NCBI GenBank assembly: GCA_031772625.1
Contig: CM062814.1
Coordinates: 361,495,750 to 361,559,749 of the forward strand
Direction of reading: 5' to 3'
DNA length: 64,000 nucleotides
Source of the DNA: Pinus tabuliformis
Lineage: Eukaryota > Streptophyta > Pinopsida > Pinales > Pinaceae
Shown here: positions 1 through 11,529 of the stretch, piece after piece
Numbering within the stretch: position 1 is the stretch's first letter
Layout of the letters: each line of letters begins with the position of its first letter
The notes under the pieces: generated by a model
What the model was told of the DNA's origin: nothing
Databases searched by the model: none
What the model saw: the letters and a program-made list of their open reading frames with translations, nothing else
Made by a program: the position numbers and the translations under genes

Positions 1-891
1 CACTTGATTGTTCTCTTTTCAGGCCTATGCTCTCTAGGTATTGTGCCTATACATAGGCATCGTCCACTGATTTGGGGTTGAACAACATCACATGCTCATG
101 TAGATGGCGATGGAAACCCCCCAAATCCTTGAGGAGTACATTTAGGTTATTTGGGGAGATACCTAGCATTATAGCCATCTTTCTGAATTATGTGGTGTAC
201 TCCTACATGCTTTGGCCTGCCTTTTTCCTAAAGTAATGCCACGAGATCGATTATTCTTCCACATACCTAATGGGATAAAATTGTGAACTAATAAGGGCTT
301 TTAAATCACCCCACTTAGTCATTAGGAGTTCTCCCTCCAACCTCATGGCTTTTGTGTGGCTCTCCCACAATGTCAGTGCATGGTCCTCCAATTTCAACTA
401 CATGAATGAGATCTTCTTCCCTTTGTTAATATTATGGATACTAAAGTAAAATTATAATTATTGCAACTAGTGATTTAGCTTCAAAGCATCGATCTCACTA
501 TGGTATGGCTTGACATCAAATTTATCGTCCACTCTAAATAGGCATTGATTCACGACACTCTTACTGGATTGATCTATTTCTGGTACTTTCTTCGAGTGGT
601 TTTGTGTGTTTTCCCGATCTCTTGATCCCTCTTCTGATTTGTCCTCTACATTCAAACCTGTGTCTTCTCAAAATATCCACAACTTATTTCTTAGGTCCGT
701 CATGAGGAGGTTTGCATTTTGTTTTATATCCGCGACTTGTTGTTCGAATTGTAAAAACCTCACTTTTGCAGATCACGAGGTTCATGGACAGATTCGTCGC
801 GCATGATTAGGGTTTTAGGATTTTTGGGCCCCATGAAATAGATCCCTACAATCTCCACAAAATACCTAAAGAAACCCACTCTCATACCAAA
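1..891 (-). mobile_element. Ty3/gypsy fossil, gag region (cut by window start)
   Basis: Read on the minus strand, this stretch shows the capsid (retrotransposon gag) signature of plant Ty3/gypsy elements: a segment like KFDVKPYHSEIDALKLNH near 480-560, then LKLEDHALT, MRLEGELLMTKW and SQFYPIRYVEE between about 410 and 250, then AIMLGISPNN near 150-180. A primer-binding site resembling the initiator tRNA-Met type (TGGTATGAGAG on the minus strand) lies at about 880-890, just upstream of gag, which fixes the orientation. The rest of the element lies left of the window. The copy is broken, with several interruptions. The family call is firm; the finer clade is not determined. Confidence 0.8.
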
Positions 892-1657
892 TGATTCGTA
901 AACTACCATGGATATTCCACTGGATAGTTTCTCATATCAGATCTGATAATATTATATTAAAAATCTGAGATTCTACACTATTACAGTTTTATTTAATTTC
1001 TAGATATGTATATTTAATTGCAATTTGTGCACGCATGTAAAAGTAAATTATGCAGAATAGTAGATAATGACAAAATAATCACACACACACATAAGACATA
1101 AGATATGATCTCTGGGAAACCCTTTCAAGAGAAAACCCAACTAGAAGGTGAGGTCGCTTCATTCTCTTTCTCTGTCTGGAAATATGGCTGCAAGTACAAA
1201 AAAGTAATGCCTGTGGCCCATTGGCTGTTATAGTGCAAAAATCTTCTCTATCTTCTCTACTTCTTATCTCTCCTAGCTATCGTTTCTCATTTATGGAACA
1301 AATGTGTACAAAATAATGGAATGCCTCTTCCTTCTTGTGGCTTGGTTATGACATAACCTGATAGACTACTAGTGGTTATAATCTTATTTCATCTATGTTA
1401 TTGTTTTCCATCGGCCTCATGCTACGACATTATAAAAATATGAATCTAATATATTGTGATACATATTGCTCATTAACTATTACTAGTCTAAATTACCTCT
1501 ATTTCTCCACATTTTATATCTTCCTCCAAAAGTGACCTCCAACTATGGAGTATGGAATTTGCTTTCTTATGTTATAGGTTGGATTTTCATCAGCACTTTC
1601 ACTTTCTGTATTCAATTGGTATACAAGTCTCTTGTGAACACCCACTTTCTATCAACA
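892..1657 (-). repeat. Probable 5' LTR of the gypsy fossil
   Basis: The primer-binding site at 880-890 implies that an LTR ends at 892 in minus-strand sense, and the sequence there ends in CA as LTRs do. A plausible start, TGTTGATAG on the minus strand, lies at 1657, giving an LTR of about 770 bp. The other LTR is outside the window, so the outer boundary cannot be confirmed by comparison. It could lie a few bases or a few hundred bases away. Confidence 0.35.
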
Positions 1658-2711
1658 TCATAAAAATCTTATCCTGCCTTATTTTTTATTTTTATTTTGT
1701 ATCTTATTTATTTATATCTTTTATATTTTAATCCATCAATTTATTTCCATTTCCCTCTCAAATAAGCCAACCTATTGCGACAACGTCAAACATTCATCAG
1801 ACGTTTGATGAACAATAAACAGCATAGAAACTATGATTAACTTTGGGGCACCCAGCGTAACAAATACCAAAAAAATGAGAACTATTTAGTAATTTTTGAT
1901 GAGATAATTTCTTTTATCCACTTAACTGGATTTACCGGTCAGATTTATACACGATATGTAGTAGCGTAAATTAACTTTAATGGAAATCAAAGGTTTATAA
2001 TTCACTATGTCCATTTTTCTGACAGCATGAGTAGTGTAGGGCTATGTATATAACCTTTTTATTATATAGTTTTATATGTGTGAAGTGAATTATTCACCTA
2101 CAAAAGGAAATGAATGTTGGATTTTCCTACAGGGAAACTGCATTTATTCATTGATCCACAAGGTAGGAAGAGTGGATCAGTGTGAAAATTCAAATCCTTC
2201 TCCTAAAACTAATACAGATAAAGATGAAAAATCGATTTATGGCACAACATATAATAAAAGGTTAAGGAAACATTAAAAACTATCACACCTGACATGGTGA
2301 TTCACTACTTGGATGGACCTGACCTTGATAATAATATATTTCATGAATATCTCTCCTCAATATAATAATAAATTAATAGGAAATAAACTATGCAATTTCA
2401 AATAAGGCATTAATTCAATGTCGATAATACAAAAGAAAATATAAATGTTGACTTCCCTTTAAGGCCTTAATTTAATTTAGCTAAAACAAAATAGTCAATG
2501 ATCTATCATACGTAACTATAAAATGAATATGCTTTCTTTCTTAATATTGACATGTAAGCTCTAACTATTTGGTGGAAATATTAGAGATGGAATGAAGTAT
2601 TAAAACGATATGAACTAAATTAATTTGTTGATAATCATTGGGGTTTTGAACGTATTGCTTAGAAAACAAGTGAGGCTGCGAGGCAGCAAGTCCCTGCATA
2701 AGGTTCAGCCT
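1658..2711. other. AT-rich intergenic DNA, no gene recognised
   Basis: No protein family, RNA gene or complete transposon was recognised. Open frames are short and AT-driven. Confidence 0.5.
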
Positions 2712-2861
2712 TCTGGTTTGACAGAACAAGCAGAAGTTTCAGCATGCATTTCTGGTTTGACAGAACAAGCAGAAGTTTCAGCATGCATTTCTGGGTTGAC
2801 AGAACAAGCAGAAGTTTCAGCATGCATTTCTGGGTTGACAGAACAAGCAAAAGTTTCAGCA
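2712..2861. repeat. 39-bp tandem repeat, about 3.9 copies
   Basis: Units begin at 2712, 2751, 2790 and 2829 and each contains the core ACAGAACAAGCAGAAGTTTC followed by AGCATGCAT. The copies differ by only a few bases. Because the unit is 39 bp (13 codons) it stays open in more than one frame on both strands, giving repetitive peptides such as SGLTEQAEVSACI. That peptide resembles no family I know, so I treat this as a minisatellite rather than a gene. Confidence 0.85.
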
Positions 2862-3764
2862 GAACAGAACAAGCAGAACAACAGAACAAGAGCGACATTA
2901 GTCGCAGGTTCAAATGGCTCCGCTTCTGTCCGTTGTTCTACCTCAAGCCACGGGTCGTGTACTCAGCATTCAATCTCATACTGTCCAGGTGCCTAAAATA
3001 CACCTGCTTGAATTTTACAAACGACAATTTGTTTTTTCATTTCAGTAAGTTTCAGTTACATTATTTGTTCGACTTATAGGAACATGCTAACAGCTACCAG
3101 AAACTATATATCGAAGAATAGACGGATCTTGGTTAATTGGTACAGCAAGGGAATTTCTTATCCACCAATGTTTAAATTCCTTCATAGACAAGTTTCACCC
3201 TTTTGTGGACTGTATATCTCACCAAGCAAAGTGCAAGCCGGTTGCATTTGGCCAAATAGATACTATAAGCCATTGTAATATTCCCAAAATGGGATAGGTC
3301 ATATTCGACATTGACCCTGATAATAGGAATCATCTTGTAAAAAAAAATTGTATATCAAAGACAATTATACCATTTTAGTACTATGTTCATATGGTTTTAA
3401 GTTTTGTATTCCCAGGTCGCCATTCCTTGTTTGGGGTCAGCCAGATTGGTTTTGACTCTGCTTCAGAGTGGCGCATTGGATATGGAGTTGTTTAGGCTAC
3501 TTGCTTGACTAGTTATCCATTTCCAATATTAAGAAATTTAAATGTGACCTTTCATTCAAGGGTGAAAAATTCATTGTCCTTTACATCATGTTTAAATGGC
3601 ATTTACAAGGCACTGAAGATTTTTAGTTTATTCCTGTCTGTGTCGCAGAGCATTCTTAGTGCAGACCTTTGGTTTTTGAAATGATGCCCAACTAGTGAAG
3701 GCCTGTGCCTTTGTTTTTTTTCCTTTCTTGCAAATGCTACTTCAATTAATTGGAAACGTTAACA
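2862..3764. other. Intergenic, no gene recognised
   Basis: The repeat runs into degenerate AGAACAAGCAGAACA copies to about 2890. The rest shows several short open frames but no recognisable domain. Confidence 0.45.
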
Positions 3765-3952
3765 TTTTACAATTATGCAGTCATTATTGGGTTTAAGGAG
3801 GAAATGCAAACTCTGCGAAACTACTGAAGGAAGTCTTGTATAAAAAATTACATTAGCAATTTACAAATATGCAGCCACTCTCGGGTTCAAGGAGGAAATG
3901 CAAGTTCTGCAAAACTACAGAGGAAAATCTCATATTCAAAATTCAACATGCT
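3765..3952. repeat. 94-bp tandem duplication
   Basis: Two diverged units, from 3765 and from 3859, share ATGCAG, GGAGGAAATGCAA and AAACTAC at matching positions. The mismatch level suggests an old event. Confidence 0.75.
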
Positions 3953-4881
3953 AAAACAAAATTGACGCTTGTAAATACTAAAGACTAACCCATCTAAACT
4001 TTAAAGATAGAAATGGTGTAACAAAAAACAAAAAAATGGAACTAAAGTCCAAAGTTTATGAGTCTAAATAATACTTATTAATGTATATCTATTAGTACAA
4101 GCACAAAAGCAAACAAGTCTTTTATGAATAAAAAGATAATTGCCTTGCATATGCCAAAAATTCTTTATAGGAAGATACCAATAACTTTAATAGGCTACCC
4201 TAGTTAGATTCTATGCTTAGTAATAAATTGAAAAATGCAGAGAAATCTGCCCCGAACAAGTCTAAAAAAAGCAAATTCTTTCTAAAATGCATGCTGGATT
4301 ATACATCCACAGGTAAACACCGCCACGCTTGATTTAATAAAATGGAAACTGCATTAAAAAGGCAACGAAAATGACGGCACGAGCACGGTGAAATCGTTTG
4401 AGTGTGAGAGACCATATTGAAGGTTATTGGATCCAAATATGCCCAGGTTTTAAAACTTTTACTTCGGCGACAATTGACTTGACGAAATATAACAGGAAAA
4501 AATATTAGTAGGAAAGAAACGATGCTAAAAATATATATAGTACATACATTATATGTCCAAAACTATAACCGTAAATTTATTTTATTTTTTGATTCTTTAC
4601 TCCAGTCCCAGGATCCGAGGATTGAGCCATGTGGAACCAAATATTTAAACAATGAAACATGTTGAGAACCATCTGGGCTCCTCACGAGGGCACGAACTTA
4701 TTTCCAGAACACGAAGGCCACTTGCCTCATGACCCTATTTTCCAGAAAACAAAATGCAATACGTGGATGAATACCATGCAATACGTGGATGGATTAGCAA
4801 TGTTCCTTCCAGGTTTTCTATAGTTCAAATTGTGTTTAAGAATTTTTTTAGCATTGACCACTCCGTCCCTGGTGCCTGTTT
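3953..4881. other. Intergenic, no gene recognised
   Basis: AT-rich sequence with short open frames only. Nothing matched a family or RNA gene. Confidence 0.5.
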
Positions 4882-4979
4882 CAGATTCAGCGAGCAATCA
4901 TCTTTGCAGGCACTACAGCCTTCTCTTCTGCAGATTCAGCAAGCAATCATCTTTGTGGGCACTACAGCCTCCTCTTCTG
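4882..4979. repeat. 49-bp tandem duplication
   Basis: Two units starting at about 4882 and 4931 share AGATTCAGC, AGCAATCATCTTTG and GGCACTACAGCC with only a few differences. Confidence 0.85.
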
Positions 4980-5998
4980 CAATGGATTCCAAAGATCAAA
5001 TTTTTCCAACATCTGAAGCCGGCACTTGCAAGTTGTAAGCAATCTGGCTCTCGAATTTGAAGATTTCACAATTAAAGAAATTGTGACGATGAAATTGATT
5101 TTTATTTCTTATTCTGAGTTTTTATTTCTTATTCTGAGCAAATTGATTTACTCGACAGAGAGATTTAGAGAAGGTTTGCTCAGCATGGATAGTGGGATGT
5201 TGGAATGGCAATGGGATTTTTGGTCATCACCGAACATGATATTGGATGCTCTCGGTTTGTGACTGAAACAACAACGGCTAAAGATGATTTCACTTGGTTA
5301 AAGGTGAGAATTCATCGTACAGACAAGCCTATTCAACTCTCATAGCTCGATGGCTATTTGACTGAGCTTGGCATGATGGTAAGTAAGGTGGTTGGCCAGG
5401 ATAGTGGCAATGGCTTGGCATGAGGTGCGACATGCATAATGCAGAGAAAGGCGAACTTATTATGTTGAAATAACAGAATGCCAACCCTTGTTATGTTGAA
5501 AGAACAGAATGCCAACCCGGTAGGGAACCCACTTGCTACTTTGCTGGCGCTTGAGAATAACTTCAATACAGGGGCAGTCGAACTTGCAACTTCTAGCCTA
5601 GCTGGGGCTAGTCAGTGCCAGAAGGGCAGTTGATAGTCAATCATAGCTAGTGCTCATTACCTTTGCCGAAAGGTAATAATCTAATAATCTGGTAATATTC
5701 TGCATGTAAGAATTTCCAAAAGCACAGTCATTAATAACCTCTTAATATTCTGCATGTAAGAACTTCCATACATTTTTTGTCTGCACAGGTATGTTTTTTC
5801 ACAGTGAATCTAATTATATACTTCATATTTAACATGGATACAATCTGAACATTGATACAATAGGTAGAGTTGAAGGAAAGAAAAACGTAATGAAAAGTAA
5901 TTGGTTTGCACGAAACCTGTTACGGCCCCAAAACATAAACCCTAAAGAGTCGATTTTCAGGAAATTAATGACAGGAAAGCAATGAATTGAATACTGAC
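4980..5998. other. Intergenic with short direct duplications
   Basis: Holds three further local duplications: TTTTTATTTCTTATTCTGAG twice near 5098-5140; a 32-bp unit ending AACAGAATGCCAACCC twice (about 5456-5519); and TAATATTCTGCATGTAAGAA twice near 5691 and 5745. No reading frame was recognised. If the ORM-like exon at 5999-6118 was once part of a gene, this would be its downstream intron. Confidence 0.5.
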
Positions 5999-6118
5999 CG
6001 CGAAATGGGAGAGATTGACAATGGTCCAGGCGGTGCCAGCAGTGCATCCGAATAGACAGAGTACGATGATCCATGTGAAGAAGAGTATGAGAATGTAATT
6101 TCGAAATCATACCAAGTC
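5999..6118 (-). pseudogene. Decayed exon of an ORM/ORMDL-family gene
   Basis: The minus strand encodes ILILFFTWIIVLCLFGCTAG followed directly by TAWTIVNLSHFA, which closely matches the membrane segment of plant ORM proteins. These are ER-membrane regulators of serine palmitoyltransferase and so of sphingolipid synthesis. The segment is flanked by a possible acceptor (CCCTACAG, ending at 6119) and a GT at 5998 followed by CAGT, so it could be one 120-nt exon of 40 codons. The fourth codon of this reading is TGA, about where the family has the Trp of its YPGVW motif. The following family block (HFFHWKKGTPF) is not found downstream within the window. I infer a pseudogene or a lone exon of a disrupted gene; a functional gene with unusual splicing is less likely. 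Confidence 0.6.
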
Positions 6119-7289
6119 CTGTAGGGTCAAGAAAAACCAATACAAGGACAGAGGGGGACATGACCTAGAATAATTCATTCAAAACTGTCATAAAGTCGTA
6201 AACATCAGTACTGGAAAAAGGGAAACCCCAATACAGGTCGAGAACGAGTGTCACGAGCCGATAGGAAGGTAGCCTGTCACAGATAGACAAAAACGGAAGT
6301 AAATCTGTGGAGGAAACTGGTCCTACCCCGACCATGGGCCACAAAATAAGAAATTAGAAACAACAGGTCAAAACCAGAGGCCGCTTTCACCACATCAAAG
6401 GAAAATCATTTCTGGTAACGCTATTCGCAAATGATGAAGGAGGAAAAAAACAATGAATAGAGAGATTCCTAATCAACAGTACCGCCCTCATTCTTAACGC
6501 AGACATTTAGCACTCGAATCGGGAAACCAGGCGATAAGAGTCAACGAGGTAATGTAGGCAAAGGGTTTCACATACCTATAGACAAATGAACCCATGACGC
6601 GACCAGGGCTTGCATCTCATCACACCTGACCAGTCCCTCTTTCCTGTTAACACAAAGAAAAATGGAGATTAGCATCCGAAACATATTCTACAGCTCAATT
6701 GGAAGCAAATAAACCCAAGACATCAAGGCAGTAAAACAAGCCGTGGAGTTACAGGACCCCCCAATTTTCCGGGACGAAGAGGCTTTTCGGGGGCGAGGAG
6801 GCGAGGGAGGGGAATCTGCAGCTTGACGGACCAAGCCGAAACCAGTGGCGGAGAGGCTCTTCTGACCAAATCGAACACCAACAAGCAGGTAAGTTGCTTT
6901 AATGCAACCGCTGCAGTGCATGCAGCCTGCATGCTGAACACTTGCCGCCCCCTGCATGCTGAACACTTGCCGCCGGAGAATATGCCAAACCTTAGCATAT
7001 GCCTGTTTGCAGAAACCTTAGCATATGAATTGATGAATTAATGTTAGCATTAAAATCAGACCACTGACGGTCACAGCGAAACATACACGCCTATTTCCGA
7101 AATAACCTAAGCTTTGGCCTCTCCCGCCTCGGGAAGAGGCCAAATAAGATGGCAGTCCTTCGGCATCCTGGCGGGGAGGGCAGACATCCTTGAAACCTTG
7201 ATCTAATCGCCAAACAGCACTCCGAATTACTAAAAATCAATTCCTAAAAGGGGTGAAGTAATGCTATCTAGGGGTCATATCGATTACTA
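6119..7289. other. GC-richer stretch, no gene identified; 25-bp duplication inside
   Basis: This kilobase is visibly richer in G, C and CpG than its surroundings, and it lies upstream of the ORM-like exon in that exon's reading sense. It contains a 25-bp tandem duplication (6926-6975, core GCATGCTGAACACTTGCCGCC), a repeated AAACCTTAGCATATG (6988 and 7014), and an imperfect palindrome GGCCTCTCCCGCC / GGGAAGAGGCC near 7117-7141. Overlapping open frames exist on both strands but match no family. It may be a remnant promoter or 5' region of the ORM-like gene. Confidence 0.4.
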
Positions 7290-7322
7290 TAGTCCCTGCC
7301 GGATGCCAGATGGCAGGGACTA
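7290..7322. repeat. Perfect 11-bp inverted repeat
   Basis: TAGTCCCTGCC and its exact reverse complement GGCAGGGACTA are separated by 11 bases. There is no coding context, so it is not called a terminator. Confidence 0.8.
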
Positions 7323-7799
7323 ATAAGAATGGTGTGGATATGTGTGTATTTTTTATATAACTAGCTTTTTGATTTGTATGCATTGGGTGTAATGGGAGGT
7401 TATAGTGGGGATACGAGTGTTGGTGGGGATTCATGAGAAAAAATAATTGATTATTTGTATTTATTTTTTTTAATAGTGTTAAGGTCTATAGTATTTTAGT
7501 TCATAGTTTTTTTATTTCATTATTAAAGAATTAAAATTGGAATTTAATCTGGAATTTAATTTGGAAAAATAGATTAAGGATTTTAGATGCTACTTATTCT
7601 TATATATCATATTATAATAATAAAGTTTGTTGATAAAAACAGATTAAAAATATCACTCTAAGTATTTTACTAGTCTTTCTAATTTAAGTTTTTAAATTAT
7701 TTTTTACATAACAAATGTAATTACCATTACCATTAATATATTTCTTTCAAATATTTGTAAACTATATATTAAAATTTCTATTAGCTATAATTTTTTGTT
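7323..7799. other. AT-rich intergenic DNA
   Basis: No recognised content. Confidence 0.5.
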
Positions 7800-8340
7800 A
7801 AATATATTGTTTAAAAATTAAAAAAAATTAATCAAGAAATGACATGACTATTTTCTTTCCAAACAAGCCTTATATCAAGCAAAGGAAACACTTTTTGTAT
7901 AGTATTTGACATTGGATAGCTCCAATATCTTTGAGTGACTCAAGATGAATGCCTTTTGTGGCATAAGGACGATTAAAAAAAAAAAATAAGGTTTTCTATT
8001 TTTTTAAAATAACATGGATACAAATTCTATGTATGGGTCCATGAAAATATATTGTTCAAAAATTTTAAAAATATAATCCAATTGAATGACATGACTATTT
8101 TTTTCAATATTGTTTGGAGGCCATATATCAAGCTGAAGGAAAACACTTTTGGAGGCCATATATCAAGCTGAAGGAAAACACTTTCTGTATAGTATTTGAT
8201 ATTGGATAGCTCCAATCTCTTTGAGTGACTCATGATCAGTGCCTTTTGTGGAAAACAGATGACTGATTTAAACATTTCTGGGTTTGTCAATTTTTGTAAA
8301 TTAACATGAATACAAATAATAGGAATGGGTTCATGCATTT
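7800..8340. repeat. Tandem duplication of about 245 bp with a nested 34-bp duplication
   Basis: Unit one (from 7800) and unit two (from 8045) both run through ATATTGTT, AATGACATGACTATTTT, TATATCAAGC, GGATAGCTCCAAT, TTGAGTGACTCA, TGCCTTTTGTGG and AACATG.ATACAAAT in the same order. Within unit two, a 34-bp block containing GGAGGCCATATATCAAGCTG is itself duplicated exactly (about 8113-8180), so the inner event is younger than the outer one. Confidence 0.85.
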
Positions 8341-8929
8341 AATTATGCCTTCTTTGTTATATTAAATCGATAATTTATTTTATGGGACAAAATTTGTTGG
8401 ACTCTCTAATTGTTTATAATTATGTTGATCACAATTACAAAGATTTTTTTGGAAAAAATTATATATTTAAAAATAAGTATAATTAGTATAAGGTTATGTG
8501 GGTAGAGTAAAGCTTTAATTTGTGTCAGGTTATATTTACAAGTATATTAATATAAAATTTTAGGTGTGAAATTCATAAATATTTATTATTAGTTTATTTG
8601 TTTTAAATTATATTAAAGATATTTGGTTTGATTCCAATATAATAATAAGAAGAAATAGTTATGATTAAGTTAAATATTAAATGAGTGTATAAAATTATGT
8701 CATTTTTATAACATGAAATTTCATTTTCTATAACAATTTGACTAATAAAATATATGGAGTATTTAAACTTATTATCCAACATGAGAAAAATCATTTTCTT
8801 AACTATTAAACATACTCAAACTTAAAAAAAAAAAAAAAAAAAAAACAAAAAAAACTTTATTAATACAAATTACACTTAAAAAAACACCACTAATATCATG
8901 CATCTAATCACTTATATACCCTTAGATAT
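8341..8929. other. AT-rich intergenic with a 22-A tract
   Basis: The run of A at 8824-8845 is the longest here. No retroelement body ending in this tract was recognised on its left. Confidence 0.5.
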
Positions 8930-9300
8930 CATCGAATCCCCTCATCTTCCTCTTAGATATTGTGAATTCTCCACATTTTCTTGAAACGCTTTTATTCGTG
9001 TAGCATCTCCATCAAATCAAATTCCCTCATCTTCTTGAAACCCTTTTCTTCCTGCAGCAACTCCATTAAACATATATTAAAACATTAAAATATAATTCCG
9101 TTGCTAAAAAAAATATCATTTCACCTCATATTCCTCCTAGATATTGTCAAATTCCCTTATCTTCGTGAAACCCCTTCCTTCAAAAAGCAACTCCATTAGA
9201 CAAATAATGATATATAAGAATATAAACATGCTGCTCAAAAGACTATCATTTCCCTTACACACAAAAACATCCTCCCTTGCTCAAAAGACTATCATTGCCA
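8930..9300. repeat. Degenerate direct repeats
   Basis: Blocks of the type CCTAGATATTGTCAAATTCC, ATCTTCNTGAAACCC and AGCAACTCCATTA recur about three times with substantial divergence (around 8930, 9010 and 9135). Unit edges are uncertain. Confidence 0.55.
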
Positions 9301-10888
9301 ATCCTCACAAGAACAGCATTGGTTATTGGGACAAATGCTTTTTACCTTACCTAGGAATTATGCATATAACCAGCCCTTATCTATTTTACGTAAGCCAATG
9401 AATTTTTAATTATGTGTTTTTATAATAAAATTTAGGTGTCGCATAAATTTGTATTTTTTCTTTATCATCGTTTTGAATATGGGATGTTTCATTAAAGTTA
9501 GCTTGGATATATACTTATTAGTCTCTACAGATATCTTTTAAACTATTTTTGGGATTGAGAATTCATATATTTTTAAATGAAAATCATTATTAGATCTTAA
9601 TGTAGAAATAAATAACTATTCAAATTATCATTATTATAATTATTAATGTGGTTGATACAGATTATAGACATATAAATAATTTTTTCACCAACATATATAA
9701 ATTAAAATTCTAAAAATATTATGCAATTAAAATCTTAAAATTCCTAACTAACAGCTAAATCTTAATCTTTCAAATTTTCATAATCTAATTCAAAAATATT
9801 TCTCCAATCCTAAATCAAAATAAGTTCAAAGATATGAAAATATGCATATGAATACGAATATCCGTACTCAATTTTTAAGCCCTGAACTTATTATCAATAT
9901 GAATATTACGACAACAACAACAGCAAGAAGGCCACAAGTTATTTAACCTAACATAAATAAGTAGCATTATAAAATAAGTTGTATGCCCTAATCGGGGACC
10001 TTAACCTCCAAAATGGCTTATGTAGTACATAGCAACCTTTCGATGTTGTGTAAGATCAGCATCCACGACAGTCTCTGAACTCCACAGATAAGAGTTTAAG
10101 GAGTGTCGGTATCCCCTAGTAAACAAAAATCCACTTTCATAGTAGAATAATAAAAAAAATAGAAAAATGAAAAAAAAATTAGTCATGTAAGTTTGTTTCA
10201 TAATACAATAAAGCGGATGAAACAAAGTATACATTTGAATTTGAAATCTATTGAATTCTTACTTCAACTTGTTGCAGTTGACGTTATTTCTTGGGAATGA
10301 ATATTGTCATTCAAATTAAAAAAAACGCGATGACAGGGATGCCCACAAGAAAAGTTCATCTAGAGAAATAAAATGATATTGTTGAATGCCTTCATCTTTT
10401 ATTCTTATGCAAAAGAATATCCAAAGATCTCATATATGTAGCGAATAAAAGAGTCGAACTTAAAACATTCAGTGCTATGCTTCTCCCTTATGTTGCTTCG
10501 TCCCACATCCATCAAATCGATCGCGGTTACATTGAATCAAAATCAAATGATACGATTCCAATCACATTAATGGTGGTCGTTTAACCGGAGAATAAATAAA
10601 TTATATTTAAATTTAATAGGTTATTTTTGCGTTTGAAATTTAAAATTTGTTTAAATATTTTTATATTATTTGTTAGATGATGTTTTAGATGAAAAATATT
10701 TTCATCAAATCAAATTTAGTTCATTTATTTATTTAAATTTCAAAATTCTTCAAACCCAATTTCAATATAGACTACGTCTACAAAGTAAATATGCAACGGA
10801 AAAACTTAAATCTATACTTCATCTTGAATATATATGCTTTTAAATCCACTATTGCATAATAAATAAAACTATATATTTTATTGTCTGC
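9301..10888. other. AT-rich intergenic, no gene recognised
   Basis: Includes a less AT-rich patch at about 9980-10130 with no recognised domain. Confidence 0.45.
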
Positions 10889-10985
10889 CTAAGGTAGCTC
10901 AAGTGACGTGGAATGAAATCTCACCAACCAAAGATATTGGGTTCAGATCTTGTACTACCCTCCCCATTGTCACATGAGTAATGAA
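10889..10985 (+). repeat. Possible tRNA-derived SINE fragment
   Basis: TAGCTCAAGTG resembles a tRNA A box, and GGTTCAGATC about 45 bp further on resembles a B box. This is the usual spacing for the tRNA-like head of a plant SINE. No target duplication or tail was found, and the match is imperfect. Confidence 0.35.
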
Positions 10986-11291
10986 CATATAAAATTGAAA
11001 ATAAAATTGTCTTGCCAAATTTAACAAAAAACTATATATTTTATTTAAAATTCAAATAAAGTCATTATTATTATTAAAAAATTATATCATATTATTATGT
11101 TTTTTATATTTCAAAATATATATTATTAACATTTTCATATTTAAAAAAAAATATACTTAACCTAATATGATACTTTTTAAGTACTTAGTAAACCACTAAA
11201 TACAACTCATTAAAAACTCAAAATTGATTTTCCGATATTTAATTTTATATAAATTTTCAAAAAAAAAAATTAAACCTAATTTAATTAATTT

Positions 11292-11293
<2 letters not shown>

Positions 11294-11337
<44 letters not shown>
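11294..11337. repeat. (TA)n microsatellite, 44 bp
   Basis: Uninterrupted TA dinucleotides. Confidence 0.95.
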
Positions 11338-11338
<1 letters not shown>

Positions 11339-11529
11339 TTATGTATGGTATCAAAGGATAAATATATGGGAACACTATAAAAAAAGAGTTCATGACTAGG
11401 TTAGATTTAATTAAATTGAGGACCATCATATCAAATTTATCAATCATGTTTTAGAAATGTTCTTCAAATAAACTGAATCTCTATAATGTTTAGTTGTTAT
11501 TAAAAATGTTTTTGTTGATAATGGTTTGG

